Origin: Caballeronia cordobensis
GTDB taxonomy: Bacteria > Pseudomonadota > Gammaproteobacteria > Burkholderiales > Burkholderiaceae
Direction: 5' to 3'
Assembly: GCF_001544575.2 (NCBI RefSeq)
Contig: NZ_FCNY02000004.1
Coordinates: forward strand, 1-64,000
Length of the DNA stretch: 64,000 nucleotides
Below, in pieces: positions 35,350 through 45,076 of this stretch. How positions within the stretch are numbered: the first letter of the stretch is position 1; every line of letters begins with the position of its first letter. The notes beneath the pieces are model-generated. The model saw nothing but the letters and a program-made list of their open reading frames with translations, was not told the origin of the DNA and searched no databases. The position numbers and the translations under genes were made by a program.

Positions 35350-36437
35350 GCGCGGCGGCGCACGCGCCCGCGCCACGGCCCATCGCGACGCCGGCCGCGT
35401 CCACGCGCGCGCTCGTCGATCTGTTCGAGGCCGTCGCCGCCGAACCGCATCGCTTCGATTTTTATCAGTTGATGCGGCGCGTCGAGGCGCTCACTCCGGA
35501 CCTGCCGCGTCTCGGCGCAAGCGCGCGTCCCGCCGACGAAGCCGTGCGCCTCGCCCAGGACGTTTCGCTCGCGTTCGCGCCCGCGCCGCTCGCCGCGCTC
35601 GCGCACCCGGACGGCGGCGGCGCGCCGCGTCTCACTCAGCGCTTCTTCGGCTTTCTCGGTCCGAATGGCCCGCTGCCGCTGCATCTGACCGATTTTGCCC
35701 GCGAGCGCGCGCTGCATCACGGCGACACGGCCTTCGCGCGGCTGCTCGATACGCTGCTGCATCGCTTCCTGCTGCTGTTCTATCGCGCGTGGGCGCAAGG
35801 GCGGCCCGTGACCGGGCTCGACCGGCCGGAGCACGACCGGTTCGCGTTCTATACCGGCGCGCTGATCGGTTCCGCCGATCCGGCGAGCCACGCGCGCGAT
35901 GCCGTCTCCGATCATGCGCGGCTGCACTTCGCGGGCCTCGTGAATATGCAGACGCGCCCCGCCGAAGTGATCGAGAGCATCGCGTCGGCGCTGTTGCGCG
36001 CACCGGTGCGCGTCGAGCCGTTTCGCGGCCACTGGATGACGCTCCCGCGCGAGGAGCGCACGGCGTTGCGCGCGGGCGCGACGCGCTTTTCCTCGCAGGC
36101 GGCGGGCTTCGCGCAGCTTGGCCGGGGCGCAATGCTCGGCGCGCGGGCGTGGGACCGCCAGCATGCGTTCCGGCTCGTGATCGGGCCGCTGACCCTCGCG
36201 CAGTACGAAGCCTTTCTGCCCGGAGGCGCGGCGCTGCCGGTGCTCGCCGCGCTGGTTCGGCGGCATCTGAACGGCGAGCTTGCCTGGGATGCGCAACTCG
36301 TGCTCCTCGCTGGCGAAGTGCCGACGGCGCAGCCCGGCCGTTACGGGCGGCTCGGCTATTCGGCGTGGATCGGCCGGCGTGAACATCGCGCCGATCGAGC
36401 CGATCTCGCGCTCGATGCCGATGCGCGTTGCCCGTGA
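35325..36437 (+). CDS. tssG: TssG baseplate protein
   Basis: The 370-residue protein has TssG features: RFDFYQLMRRVEALTPDLPRLG near the start, RFFGFLGPNGPLPLHLT, and GRYGRLGYSAWIG near the end. TssG pairs with two TssF copies in each baseplate wedge. ATG 35325 lies inside the end of tssF (25-bp overlap), so translation is coupled. The last 20 residues are Arg/Asp-rich and of low conservation. A 105-bp gap precedes tssH. Confidence 0.93.
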   Translation: MRHASDLLGAAAHAPAPRPIATPAASTRALVDLFEAVAAEPHRFDFYQLMRRVEALTPDLPRLGASARPADEAVRLAQDVSLAFAPAPLAALAHPDGGGAPRLTQRFFGFLGPNGPLPLHLTDFARERALHHGDTAFARLLDTLLHRFLLLFYRAWAQGRPVTGLDRPEHDRFAFYTGALIGSADPASHARDAVSDHARLHFAGLVNMQTRPAEVIESIASALLRAPVRVEPFRGHWMTLPREERTALRAGATRFSSQAAGFAQLGRGAMLGARAWDRQHAFRLVIGPLTLAQYEAFLPGGAALPVLAALVRRHLNGELAWDAQLVLLAGEVPTAQPGRYGRLGYSAWIGRREHRADRADLALDADARCP

Positions 36438-36542
36438 GACGCCGCGCGGCGCCGGGCATTGCAAAAACGCACGGCAAGCGCCGTCTTACCGGATGAGGAC
36501 GCGGCTTCGGTCGGCGCGCGCCCGTTGAGAAGGAGTCGGACG

Positions 36543-39191
36543 ATGGCGGAAATCAATCGGGTGGCGCTGTTCGGCAAGCTGGACAGGCTCGGCTACAAAA
36601 CCGTCGAAAGCGCAACGATCTACTGCAAGATGCGCGGCAATCCGTACGTGGAGCTCGCGCACTGGCTGATGCAGATACTGGAGACGCCGCGCTCCGATCT
36701 GCAGCGCATCGTCGCGCACTATCGCGTGGACGCCGCCGCACTCGCCCGCGAGCTGACCGCCTCGCTCGATCGCCTGCCGCGCGGCGCGACGTCGATTTCC
36801 GATATCTCCGAGCACATCACCGACGCGATCGAACGCGGCTGGGTGTACGGCACCCTGCTCTACGGCGCGAACAAGGTGCGCACCGGCCATCTGCTCGTCG
36901 GGATGCTCAAGACGCCGCGCTTGCGCCATGTGCTCGTCGGCATCTCGCGGCAGTTCGAGCGCATCGGGACGGAAGATCTTTCGGACAACTTCGCGCGCAT
37001 CGTCGCGGATTCGGCCGAGGAAGGCGAGGACGAAGCGCTCGCGCCGCCATCCCCGTCCAATGGCGATGCCGCGCCGGCCAGCATGGGCCGGCAGGAAGCC
37101 TTGCACAAGTACGCCAGCGATCTCACCGACCGCGCGCGTCAGGGCGCGCTCGATCCGGTCACGGGCCGCGACGAGGAGATTCGCCAGCTCATCGATATCC
37201 TGATGCGGCGGCGGCAGAACAATCCGCTTCTCACTGGCGAGGCGGGCGTCGGCAAGACCGCGGTGGTCGAAGGTTTCGCGCAGCGCCTCGTGCGCGGCGA
37301 CGTGCCGCCGTCCTTGCGAGAGGTTGCGCTGTGGTCGCTGGACCTCGGTCTGCTGCAGGCGGGCGCGAGCATGAAGGGCGAATTCGAGCAGCGCCTGCGT
37401 CAGGTCGTCGATGACGTGCAGGCGAGCCCGAAGCCGGTGATTCTCTTCATCGACGAAGTGCATACGATCGTCGGCGCGGGCGGCGCGGCCGGCACCGGCG
37501 ACGCGGCCAATCTGCTCAAGCCGGCGCTCGCGCGCGGCGACTTGCGCACCATCGGCGCGACGACGTGGTCGGAGTACAAGAAGCACATCGAGAAAGATCC
37601 CGCGCTCACGCGGCGCTTTCAGGTCGTGCAGGTTCACGAACCCGACGAGGCGAAGGCCGTGCGCATGTTGCGCGGCGTGGCGGCCGTGCTCGAAGGCCAT
37701 CACCGGGTGCAACTGCTCGACGAGGCGATCGAGGCGGCCGTGCGGCTCTCGCATCGCTACATTCCCGCGCGCCAGTTGCCCGACAAGGCCGTTTCGCTGC
37801 TCGACACCGCCTGCGCGCGCGTCGCGGTCAGCCAGCATGCGACGCCGCCGCAGGTCGAGGACTGCCAGCGCCGCATCGAGTCGCTCGACGTGGAAGCGCA
37901 GATCGTCGCGCGCGAAGCGAATGTCGGCGTGGATGTCGGCACGCGCGCCGCGGAGGTCGAAGCGTCGCTCGCCCGCGAACGCGACGCGCTCGGCGGGCTC
38001 GAAGCGCGCTGGGCCGACGAAAAGCGCGTGGTCGACGAACTGCTCGCGCTGCGGGCGTCGTTGCGCGAGCAAGGCGAAGCGGTCGATGCGCCGCCGCCCT
38101 CGCGCGACGAGCGCCTCGCGCGCCTGGCGGAACTGAAGGCGCGTCTCGCCGACCTGCAAGGCGACGCGCCGCTGATCCTGCCGAGCGTCGATGCCGGCGT
38201 CGTCGCGGGCGTGGTCGCGGACTGGACCGGCATTCCCGTCGGCAGGATGCTCAAGAACGAACTCGCCGCCGTGCTCAATCTCGCCGATGCGCTCGATCGC
38301 CGTGTGATCGGCCAGCGCCACGCGCTCGAGATGATCGCGAAGCGCATCCAGACGTCGCGCGCGCGCCTCGACAATCCCGACAAGCCCATCGGCGTGTTCA
38401 TGCTGGCCGGCACGTCGGGCGTCGGCAAGACGGAAACCGCGCTCGCGCTCGCCGAAACGCTCTATGGCGGCGAGCAGAACGTCATCACCATCAACATGAG
38501 CGAGTTCCAGGAAGCGCATACCGTCTCGACACTCAAGGGCGCGCCGCCCGGCTACGTGGGCTACGGCGAAGGCGGCATTCTCACGGAGGCGGTGCGCCGC
38601 CGTCCGTACAGCGTCGTGCTGCTCGACGAAGTGGAGAAGGCGCATCCGGACGTGCACGAAATCTTCTTCCAGGTCTTCGACAAGGGCTGGATGGAGGACG
38701 GCGAAGGACGCTATATCGACTTCAAGAACACGATCATCCTGCTGACCTCGAACGTCGGCTCGGATCTCATCATGTCGATGTGCCGCGATCCCGCCGGCAT
38801 GCCCGCGCCCGAGCGGCTCGCCGCCGCCCTGCGCCGGCCGCTCCTCGACGTGTTTCCCGCCGCGCTGCTCGGCAGGCTCGTCACGGTGCCCTACTACCCG
38901 CTTTCCGACGCGATGATGGCCGACATCGTGCGTCTGCAACTGGAGCGCATCCGCAGGCGCGTCGCGGAGAATCACGGCATTCCGTTCGATTACGACGACG
39001 ACGCCGTGCGGCTCATCGTGTCGCGCTGCACGGAGGCCGAATCGGGCGGACGCGTGATCGATGCGCTGCTCACCAACACGGTCTTGCCGCGCATTTCGAC
39101 GGAGTATCTGACGCGGCTCACCGAAGGCGGCGCGCTCGAACGCATCCGGCTATCGGCGAGCGCGAACGACTTCGTCTATGCGTTCGACTGA
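36543..39191 (+). CDS. tssH: TssH (ClpV) sheath-recycling AAA+ ATPase
   Basis: The 882-residue protein has a ClpN-type N-terminal domain and two AAA modules with Walker A GEAGVGKT (232-239) and GTSGVGKT (623-630). Walker B ([14 protein letters not shown] and [12 protein letters not shown]) and the coiled middle domain are intact. ClpV disassembles contracted TssB-TssC sheath. The start is ATG 36543 with AAGGAG nine bases upstream; the frame is open to 36459. The C-terminus ends at 39191, 30 bp before the FHA gene. Confidence 0.96.
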   Translation: MAEINRVALFGKLDRLGYKTVESATIYCKMRGNPYVELAHWLMQILETPRSDLQRIVAHYRVDAAALARELTASLDRLPRGATSISDISEHITDAIERGWVYGTLLYGANKVRTGHLLVGMLKTPRLRHVLVGISRQFERIGTEDLSDNFARIVADSAEEGEDEALAPPSPSNGDAAPASMGRQEALHKYASDLTDRARQGALDPVTGRDEEIRQLIDILMRRRQNNPLLTGEAGVGKTAVVEGFAQRLVRGDVPPSLREVALWSLDLGLLQAGASMKGEFEQRLRQVVDDVQASPKPVILFIDEVHTIVGAGGAAGTGDAANLLKPALARGDLRTIGATTWSEYKKHIEKDPALTRRFQVVQVHEPDEAKAVRMLRGVAAVLEGHHRVQLLDEAIEAAVRLSHRYIPARQLPDKAVSLLDTACARVAVSQHATPPQVEDCQRRIESLDVEAQIVAREANVGVDVGTRAAEVEASLARERDALGGLEARWADEKRVVDELLALRASLREQGEAVDAPPPSRDERLARLAELKARLADLQGDAPLILPSVDAGVVAGVVADWTGIPVGRMLKNELAAVLNLADALDRRVIGQRHALEMIAKRIQTSRARLDNPDKPIGVFMLAGTSGVGKTETALALAETLYGGEQNVITINMSEFQEAHTVSTLKGAPPGYVGYGEGGILTEAVRRRPYSVVLLDEVEKAHPDVHEIFFQVFDKGWMEDGEGRYIDFKNTIILLTSNVGSDLIMSMCRDPAGMPAPERLAAALRRPLLDVFPAALLGRLVTVPYYPLSDAMMADIVRLQLERIRRRVAENHGIPFDYDDDAVRLIVSRCTEAESGGRVIDALLTNTVLPRISTEYLTRLTEGGALERIRLSASANDFVYAFD

Positions 39192-39221
39192 ACTCACGCG
39201 CACACGCGAAAGGCGCAGGCG

Positions 39222-40583
39222 ATGCTCAAACTCACGGTGATACGACACAACGGCCAGCCGCCGCGCAGGCCCCTCGCGGCGAGCTTCGATGCCGGCGGCG
39301 GCACGATCGGGCGCGCGGTCACGAACCGTCTCGTGCTCGACGACGCCGAGCGCACCGTTTCGCGCATGCATGCGCAGATCGTGTGGCGCGAAGGCACGTA
39401 CCGGCTGATCGACCGCGGCAGCAATCCGGCGCTCGTCAACGGCGCGCCGCTCGACCCCGGCGAGGAAGTGCGGATCGCGCACGGCGACGAAGTGCAGATC
39501 GGCGGCTATCAACTGCGCGCGGAAGTCGCCGCCGGGGACGATACGCAGAACGCGCGCGCGATGCCGGATGCGACGACCTATGCGGCATCGGACGATCCGT
39601 TCGCGGGCCTGTTCGATGCGTGCGCCGCGCCTTCGGTGGCGCAGGCTGCATCGCTCGCGCCGCCCGACGCCGACGTGGTGTGCGGCGGCTTCGAGCTGGG
39701 TCTCGACGATCCGTCTTCGAAGCGCACCATCGACGAGCTTTTCGATCTCGCGCCGGGCGCGCATCACTCGACGGATGCGCCGATGGACGCGCTCGTCGAA
39801 CCGCTGACGCAGCCCAACACCGCCCACGCCGACGATCCGTTCGCCAGCCTGACGGGCGCCCAACCTGCCGCGCCGCTCGCGACGCTGTCCGACGCGGGGC
39901 CGGAGTTGCGCAGCGCGTTCACGCCGCCGAGACCGCGCGCCGCGCCGACGCCTGCGCTCACGCCAGCTGAGGTGCAAACCGACGATAGCGCGCTCATCGA
40001 CGCCTTTCTGGAAGGCCTGCGCGCACCCGGCGTGCGGCTCGACGCGCTCACGCCCGCGCTCATGCGGCTCATCGGCGAGTTGCTGCACGAAGCGACGCAA
40101 GGCACGCTCGATCTGCTGGCCGCACGCGCCGCGTTCAAGCGCGAAATGCGTACGGACGCGACGATCATCGCGGCGGCGGATAACAATCCGCTCAAGTTCT
40201 CGCCGAACGTGGAAGCCGCGCTCGCGCATCTGTTCGGCCCGCCGGTGCGCGGCTTCATGCCGCCCGCCGCCGCGCTCGCCGATGCACACGCCGACTTGCG
40301 CGCGCATCAGGTCGGCATGGTCGCGGGCATGCGCGCGGCGCTCGACGGCGTGTTCGAGCGTTTCGAGCCCAAACGCATCGAGGCGCGCCTGTCGGGCCAC
40401 TCGATGCTGGACGGCCTCTTGCCCGGCATCAACCGGCGCGCGCGCTGCTGGGATCGCTTCATGGAGACTTACGGCCAGCTCTCGAACGAGGCGACCGAAG
40501 ATTTCCATGTGCTGTTCGGCCGCGCGTTCGTCGCCGCCTACGAGGCGCAGATCAACGAACTGAAGCGCCGCGGCCGCCCATGA
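39222..40583 (+). CDS. FHA-domain T6SS protein (TagH/Fha family)
   Basis: The 453-residue protein starts with an FHA domain (1 to about 100; GGTIGRAVTNRL, SRMHAQIVWR, NGAPLDPGEE). A long Ala/Pro/Asp-rich linker follows, then a C-terminal T6SS-FHA domain (about 270-450). FHA domains bind phosphothreonine and in other T6SS link a Ser/Thr kinase signal to assembly. No kinase gene is visible in this window; it may lie after tssM. The PP2C phosphatase gene follows 19 bp downstream. Confidence 0.9.
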   Translation: MLKLTVIRHNGQPPRRPLAASFDAGGGTIGRAVTNRLVLDDAERTVSRMHAQIVWREGTYRLIDRGSNPALVNGAPLDPGEEVRIAHGDEVQIGGYQLRAEVAAGDDTQNARAMPDATTYAASDDPFAGLFDACAAPSVAQAASLAPPDADVVCGGFELGLDDPSSKRTIDELFDLAPGAHHSTDAPMDALVEPLTQPNTAHADDPFASLTGAQPAAPLATLSDAGPELRSAFTPPRPRAAPTPALTPAEVQTDDSALIDAFLEGLRAPGVRLDALTPALMRLIGELLHEATQGTLDLLAARAAFKREMRTDATIIAAADNNPLKFSPNVEAALAHLFGPPVRGFMPPAAALADAHADLRAHQVGMVAGMRAALDGVFERFEPKRIEARLSGHSMLDGLLPGINRRARCWDRFMETYGQLSNEATEDFHVLFGRAFVAAYEAQINELKRRGRP

Positions 40584-40602
40584 CGCGCGCCGGAGAACCG
40601 AC

Positions 40603-41388
40603 ATGCAACTGCAAACCGCAAGCGTGAGCGAGGCAGGCGGCCGGTCGCGCAACGAAGACGCCCACGGCCAATGGCGGCACGCGACGCTGTTCGCGAACGT
40701 GGTGGCGGACGGCGCGGGCGGTCACGGCGGCGGCGATGCGGCATCGCGCATCGCCGTCGATACCGTGCTCGCGGAACTGGCGCGCATCGCGCAGGCGGGC
40801 GTCGCGCTCACCGGGCCGAACCTGTTGCGCGTGCTTCTGCGCGCGAACGACGCCATCGTCGACGCGCAGGAGCACGACGCCGGCCTCGCGCACATGCGCT
40901 CGACGGCGGTGCTGCTCGGCATCGACGAGGCGGCCGGGCTCGCGGCCTGGGCGCATTGCGGCGACACGCGCCTCTACTGCTTCCGGCGCGGCGCGACGGT
41001 CGTGCAGACGCAGGATCACAGCCTCGTGCAAAGCATGATCGATGCGAACCTGCTCGACGCCCGCGACGTGCGGCACTATCCGCGGCGCAATGTGCTGTTC
41101 TCCGCGCTCGGCACGGCGGACGATCTCGCGATCGCGGCATCCGGCGCGCCGTTTCCCATCGCCGAAGGCGACGCGTTCCTGCTCTGCACGGACGGCTTCT
41201 GGGAGTATCTCGACGAATCGGCGATGATCGACGCGATTGGACGGGCGTCCACGCCCGCGGCATGGCTCGATCTGATGGTGGCGCAGTTGCGGCAAGCCGC
41301 GCGGCCGGATCATGACAACTTTACGGCTAGCGCGGTTTGGGTGGGGGGTGGGTCGGAGGCGACGGTGTTGCGGACGCCTGCCATCTGA
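40603..41388 (+). CDS. PP2C-type Ser/Thr phosphatase of the T6SS (PppA-like)
   Basis: The 261-residue protein has the PP2C motifs in order: RNEDA, DGAGGHGGGD, STAVLLGI, HCGDTRLYCF, TDGFWEYL and DHDN. These give the metal-binding aspartates, so it should be active. It removes phosphate from the FHA partner or its target and keeps the secretion apparatus off until needed. GGAGA precedes ATG 40603. It is the last T6SS core gene before the AT-richer cassette; a short CACCG/CGGTG hairpin near 41440 may terminate it. Confidence 0.92.
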   Translation: MQLQTASVSEAGGRSRNEDAHGQWRHATLFANVVADGAGGHGGGDAASRIAVDTVLAELARIAQAGVALTGPNLLRVLLRANDAIVDAQEHDAGLAHMRSTAVLLGIDEAAGLAAWAHCGDTRLYCFRRGATVVQTQDHSLVQSMIDANLLDARDVRHYPRRNVLFSALGTADDLAIAASGAPFPIAEGDAFLLCTDGFWEYLDESAMIDAIGRASTPAAWLDLMVAQLRQAARPDHDNFTASAVWVGGGSEATVLRTPAI

Positions 41389-41577
41389 AGCAGGCATCCG
41401 CCAATTCGAAACCCTTCGCAAAATACGACAGAACCCCTCAGCACCGATTTTACGGTGTTGTCAAAATTCGTTAATCGTAACGTGCCTCTGTCTGTGCCCG
41501 GTTGCGTGCCGTCGGTGCTCTCGTATGCTGGCAATCTCACCGGTTCAGTGAGCGTTTCCATACAGGAGCCAGAGTAG

Positions 41578-41643
41578 ATGCCAAAAAGCAAGTATAACGA
41601 ATCAACCATCCTCGCTATCGACAGAACGGCGAGGGCTGCATGA
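41578..41643 (+). CDS. 21-residue leader ORF coupled to the PAAR gene
   Basis: ATG 41578 follows CAGGAG and opens 21 codons (MPKSKYNEST...) ending in TGA at 41641-41643, which overlaps the PAAR start (ATGA). It could be a coupling leader or a remnant of an upstream gene. There is no other support. Confidence 0.3.
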   Translation: MPKSKYNESTILAIDRTARAA

Positions 41644-42209
41644 CAGACAGGTTGGTAGGGAAAGGTGATTGGACGACCACGCGAGGCCGAGTTCTAGGCG
41701 GTTCTTCGACGTTCTTTGCAGAGAATGGGCAAACGCTCTCACGTCGCAACGACATTGCCACCTGTGGCGACTGTGAAGGTAGTTTTCCGATATTGGGCAC
41801 CGCCGAAACGATCCTTGATGAAGGGTTACCTCTCGTCAGGCATATGGATCGCGTACTTTGTCCGTGCGGGCAGAATCGCGTGCTTTCGGGGCATCCCGAC
41901 TTCTTGATAAGGGACGGGAAAGGAGAAGGAACGCGCGCATCAACGGGCGGCGGCGCTCCAATTGCAGCGCCGACCAAACACGCTGGCAGCGAAGTCAAGC
42001 ATACAAGTTGGTTTTATGTGCAGGACAGCGTTACCGGTGAGCCGCTGCGTAATCAGCGTTATGTTGCGCGCGTAGCTGGCGTCGAACAATTCGGCAAGAC
42101 GGACGCAAACGGCTACGCAAAGATCGAAACGGATGGCGTGAGTACGATCGATGTCCACGTCTCTTTCTCGTCACCCAAACGTCAACTCAATCCGGGACGA
42201 GGTGTTTGA
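41640..42209 (+). CDS. PAAR-domain spike tip with C-terminal extension
   Basis: The 189-residue protein opens with a PAAR domain (GDWTTTRGRVLGGSS, CGDCEGSFPI, GQNRVLSGHPDFLI). Its C-terminal 70 residues form a beta-rich extension (WFYVQDSVTGEPLRNQRY) like the transthyretin-type domains that dock effectors. PAAR proteins cap VgrG spikes and carry or recruit toxins. The adjacent gene encodes a peptidoglycan amidase, so this PAAR is the likely carrier. Base composition is visibly AT-richer than the flanking tss genes, which suggests transfer. GAGG lies six bases before ATG 41640. Confidence 0.88.
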   Translation: MTDRLVGKGDWTTTRGRVLGGSSTFFAENGQTLSRRNDIATCGDCEGSFPILGTAETILDEGLPLVRHMDRVLCPCGQNRVLSGHPDFLIRDGKGEGTRASTGGGAPIAAPTKHAGSEVKHTSWFYVQDSVTGEPLRNQRYVARVAGVEQFGKTDANGYAKIETDGVSTIDVHVSFSSPKRQLNPGRGV

Positions 42210-42213
42210 GCAT

Positions 42214-42987
42214 ATGACCATGGATTACAAGATCGAACATTGGACTTCGAATTGTTCGGCGGCAGGAAGTACCAAAGATGAGGCGATATTTATATCTGTG
42301 AACAATCGGGCGGCGACTCGAAAGGCGATTATTAATGCGCTATCAAGAAAAGGCTACAGGCTGATCGAGCGATCGGAATGGCATGCAAAACCGCCGAGAG
42401 GAGCCTTAATGGAGAGTCATTGGGATTACAGGGATATCGTTTTGCATCACGCTGGCCGTAGCTATTCCTGTGGTGCGCCGTCCATTGAAGAAATGCAACG
42501 CGTGCAGGCGGAGGATATGGATCGAAACCCGCCTTTCGAGGATGCAGGATATCACTACGCCATTTCATGCCACGGCGAAATATATGAGGGCCGCGATATC
42601 AGGTTCACCGGCGAACACGTTGCTGGCGACAATACGGGTGAGATTGGGATCGTCTTTCTGGCGGACCTTGTGCAAGCAGGTGAGGCCTATCAAGAAGAAT
42701 ATAGCTCCTTGTCATTCGTTGACAAAATTAAGAATCTTCGCGGAATCCTCACAGATCAGGCTGTTTTGTGGCATGACAAGCCAACTCTGGAACAGATCAG
42801 AGCATGCAGAACGTTGTGTAGTGTGCTCACAGATTTTTTTAATATTAAAGGACTAGGTGGGCATCGCGAATATCAGCGACTCGCAACAAATAAGGGGCGA
42901 GCATGTCCCGGAAATTTGGGAATGGATATTGTCAAAATACTACGCTCAGAACTGTCGCTATCCAAACCTGGGGGCAGTTTGCAATGA
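42214..42987 (+). CDS. Amidase_2/PGRP-type N-acetylmuramoyl-L-alanine amidase, T6SS effector candidate
   Basis: The 257-residue protein has a 45-residue N-terminal extension, then a T7-lysozyme-like amidase. Its zinc ligands and acids are visible: a His in IVLHHAGRS, the Tyr of YHYAIS, His in GGHREY and Cys in ACPGN. It would cleave the peptide stem from MurNAc in the periplasm. There is no signal peptide, consistent with T6SS delivery. ATG 42214 is preferred; ATG 42151 would add a 21-residue tail that overlaps the PAAR gene in another frame. The adjacent short membrane protein is the immunity candidate. Confidence 0.86.
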   Translation: MTMDYKIEHWTSNCSAAGSTKDEAIFISVNNRAATRKAIINALSRKGYRLIERSEWHAKPPRGALMESHWDYRDIVLHHAGRSYSCGAPSIEEMQRVQAEDMDRNPPFEDAGYHYAISCHGEIYEGRDIRFTGEHVAGDNTGEIGIVFLADLVQAGEAYQEEYSSLSFVDKIKNLRGILTDQAVLWHDKPTLEQIRACRTLCSVLTDFFNIKGLGGHREYQRLATNKGRACPGNLGMDIVKILRSELSLSKPGGSLQ

Positions 42988-43301
42988 AGGGGAAAAAATC
43001 CGCTGCTGCTTCCTTGATGATTGTTTTGTCCGCACTCGGATTTTGGCTAAGCGTTGGATATTATCATTCCTATATCGATCATGAGGATAACCTTGTCTAT
43101 TTCTTAAAAAGGCGGCTGACGCTACGAAGAGAGTTCGTCAATCCATTTGCGAACGAGGGAAATCCTTTGCCTACGAATGAACTATCGCCTGCCGTCCGAA
43201 AAGAGCTTTCCGATTTTTGCAAGTATGCGTATGGGATGACGGATGGCGACGAGAAGTCACTGGAAAGTTGCAGGAAGCAGGCCATTCGGGAAGTTCAATA
43301 G
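42984..43301 (+). CDS. Small signal-anchored protein, amidase immunity candidate
   Basis: The 105-residue protein has a basic start (MKGKKS), one hydrophobic segment (about 8-28) and a periplasm-facing domain with two Cys (FCKYAYG and LESCRK). The start ATG 42984 overlaps the amidase stop (ATGA). Position and topology fit an immunity protein for a periplasmic amidase. I know no family match. It ends two bases before the integrase scar. Confidence 0.65.
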   Translation: MKGKKSAAASLMIVLSALGFWLSVGYYHSYIDHEDNLVYFLKRRLTLRREFVNPFANEGNPLPTNELSPAVRKELSDFCKYAYGMTDGDEKSLESCRKQAIREVQ

Positions 43302-43302
43302 C

Positions 43303-43540
43303 CGGAGACGCCACGCACTTTCGCCACTGCGCGCCGTCGTCAGAATCTGGAATAGCAAGGCGATGCGCGTCGCTTCGCCTTGCTTGAACTCCGCAACATG
43401 CTTCTTAACTAAGGCGGGCACGTCACGCCCAGGCATCGCGGGTTGATGTTCCTTCTTGCCCGTCTGCTTCGGCAGGAAGTGATCGACAACAGAAACAGGA
43501 TTCGCCGTGACGTGACCATGCGCCCATGCCCATCGCATGA
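43303..43540 (-). pseudogene. Tyrosine-integrase remnant, frameshifted and truncated at both ends
   Basis: On the minus strand this stretch reads as the middle of a phage-type integrase: a WAHGHVTANPVSVVDHFLP block, HQPAMPGRDVPALV, then ILTTARSGE. A single extra base near 43319-43321 then breaks the frame; dropping it restores EVRGV. The catalytic N- and C-terminal parts are absent. It fills the whole gap between the immunity candidate (ends 43301) and tssC (ends 43551), so the cassette probably arrived through a mobile element whose integrase has decayed. Confidence 0.75.
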
Positions 43541-43550
43541 ATGGCGGCCC

Positions 43551-45056
43551 TCAAGCCGCCTGCTTCGCCGACGGCAACCGCGAAACCAGCCGCAACGACA
43601 CGGTAAGCCCTTCAAGCTGATAATGCGGGCGCAGGAAAAACTGCGACGTGTAATAGCCCGGCGCGCCCGGCACTTCCTGCACCTTCACCTCCGCGGCGGC
43701 GAGCGGCTTCTGCGCCTTGGTGTGCTCGGAGGAATTGGCCGGATCGCCGTCCACATATTGAGTGATCCACTTGTTGAGCCAGGTTTCCATGTCGGCGCGT
43801 TCCTTGAAGCTGCCGACCTTGTCGCGCACGATGCACTTCAGATAATGCGCGAAGCGGTTGCACGCGAACAGATACGGCAGGCGCGCGGCGAGCGCGGCAT
43901 TCGCGGTGGCGTCGGGGTCTTCGTATTCGAACGGCTTCTGCAATGACTGCGCGCCGATGAACGCCGCAAAATCCGAGTTCTTGCGATGAATCAGCGGCAT
44001 GAAGCCGTTCTTCGCGAGTTCGGCTTCGCGCCGGTCCGAAATGGCGATTTCCGTCGGGCACTTCATGTCCACGCCGCCGTCATCGGTCGGAAAGCTGTGC
44101 ACGGGTAAGCCCTCCACCGCGCCGCCCGACTCCACGCCGCGAATGCGCGAGCACCAGCTATACAGCTTGAACGAGCGGGTGATGTTTACGGCCATCGCGT
44201 AGGCCGAGTTGGCCCAGGTGTACTTGGTGTGATCGGCGGAGTTGGTGTCTTCCTCGAAATCGAATTCGTCGACGGGCTCGGTGCGCGCGCCGTACGGCAC
44301 GCGCGCCAGAAAGCGCGGCATCGCAAGGCCGATGTAGCGCGCGTCTTCCGAGGCGCGCAGCGAACGCCAGCTCGCATACTCCGGCGTGCCGAATATCTTC
44401 GTGAGATCGCGCGGATTGGCAAGCTCCTGCCACGAGTCCATCTGCAACAGGCTCGGATCGGCCGCGGCGATGAACGGCGCGTGCGCCGCCGCCGCGATCT
44501 TCGACATCTCGCCGAGCAGTTCGACATCGGGCGGCGACTGATTGAAGTAGAAGTCGCCGCACAGCGCGCCGATCGGCTCGCCGCCGAGCTGCCCGTATTC
44601 GTGCTCGTAAATCTGCTTGAAGAGCGGGCTCTGGTCCCACGCGACGCCCTTGAAGCGCTTGAGCGTCTTGCCGAGTTCCTTCTTCGAGATATTCATCACG
44701 CGAATCTTGAGCATCTCGTCGGTTTCGGTGTTGTTGATCAGATAGTGCAGCCCTCGCCATGAGCCTTCCAGCTTCTGGAAGTCGGCGTGATGGATCACCT
44801 CGTTCACCTGATCGGTGAGCTTCTTGTCGATTTCGGCAATCATCGACTGGATCGAGCGGATCGCGTCGCCGGAGATGATCTGCGTCTGCGAGAGCGCCTG
44901 TTGCGCGAGCGTCTGCACCGCCATTTGCACGGCGGACTTCGCCTCGTCGCTCTTCGGGCGGAACTCCCGGTTCAGCAGCGATTCGAGATCGCTGCCTTCG
45001 AGCGTCGCGCCCTGCAGGTCGGGTTTCGCTTCAGTCATTTGAGAAACGTCGGACAT
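43551..45056 (-). CDS. tssC: TssC sheath protein (large subunit)
   Basis: The 501-residue protein matches TssC throughout: EADKKLTDQVNEVIHH-type start helices, SWRGLHYLI, GVAWDQSPLF, RFLARVPYG, GKNGFMPL-type segment, and the C-terminal YLTSQFFLRPHYQLEGL block. TssC and TssB form the contractile sheath that ClpV recycles. ATG 45054-45056, with AGGA about nine bases upstream, is preferred over ATG 45080. It lies 20 bp downstream of tssB. Confidence 0.96.
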   Translation of the reverse strand: MSDVSQMTEAKPDLQGATLEGSDLESLLNREFRPKSDEAKSAVQMAVQTLAQQALSQTQIISGDAIRSIQSMIAEIDKKLTDQVNEVIHHADFQKLEGSWRGLHYLINNTETDEMLKIRVMNISKKELGKTLKRFKGVAWDQSPLFKQIYEHEYGQLGGEPIGALCGDFYFNQSPPDVELLGEMSKIAAAAHAPFIAAADPSLLQMDSWQELANPRDLTKIFGTPEYASWRSLRASEDARYIGLAMPRFLARVPYGARTEPVDEFDFEEDTNSADHTKYTWANSAYAMAVNITRSFKLYSWCSRIRGVESGGAVEGLPVHSFPTDDGGVDMKCPTEIAISDRREAELAKNGFMPLIHRKNSDFAAFIGAQSLQKPFEYEDPDATANAALAARLPYLFACNRFAHYLKCIVRDKVGSFKERADMETWLNKWITQYVDGDPANSSEHTKAQKPLAAAEVKVQEVPGAPGYYTSQFFLRPHYQLEGLTVSLRLVSRLPSAKQAA

Positions 45057-45076
45057 GGTCGTTTTCCTTTCGGGAC

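Noticed and set aside
36486..38975. Minus-strand frame of about 830 codons across tssH
   Set aside because: It mirrors an intact ClpV with all ATPase motifs on the other strand; the composition is shadow-like.
41389..41480. GGGG-ending sequence near 41400-41440 as a transposon terminal repeat
   Set aside because: Only one end was suggestive and no partner repeat or target duplication could be identified by eye.
41310..41609. Minus-strand 99-codon frame overlapping the PP2C end
   Set aside because: No domain or ribosome support, and it runs antisense to the C-terminus of a good PP2C; left as intergenic.
43257..43538. Minus-strand 93-codon frame taken as a complete gene
   Set aside because: It is the broken middle of an integrase; the frame ends with unrelated residues after a one-base shift.
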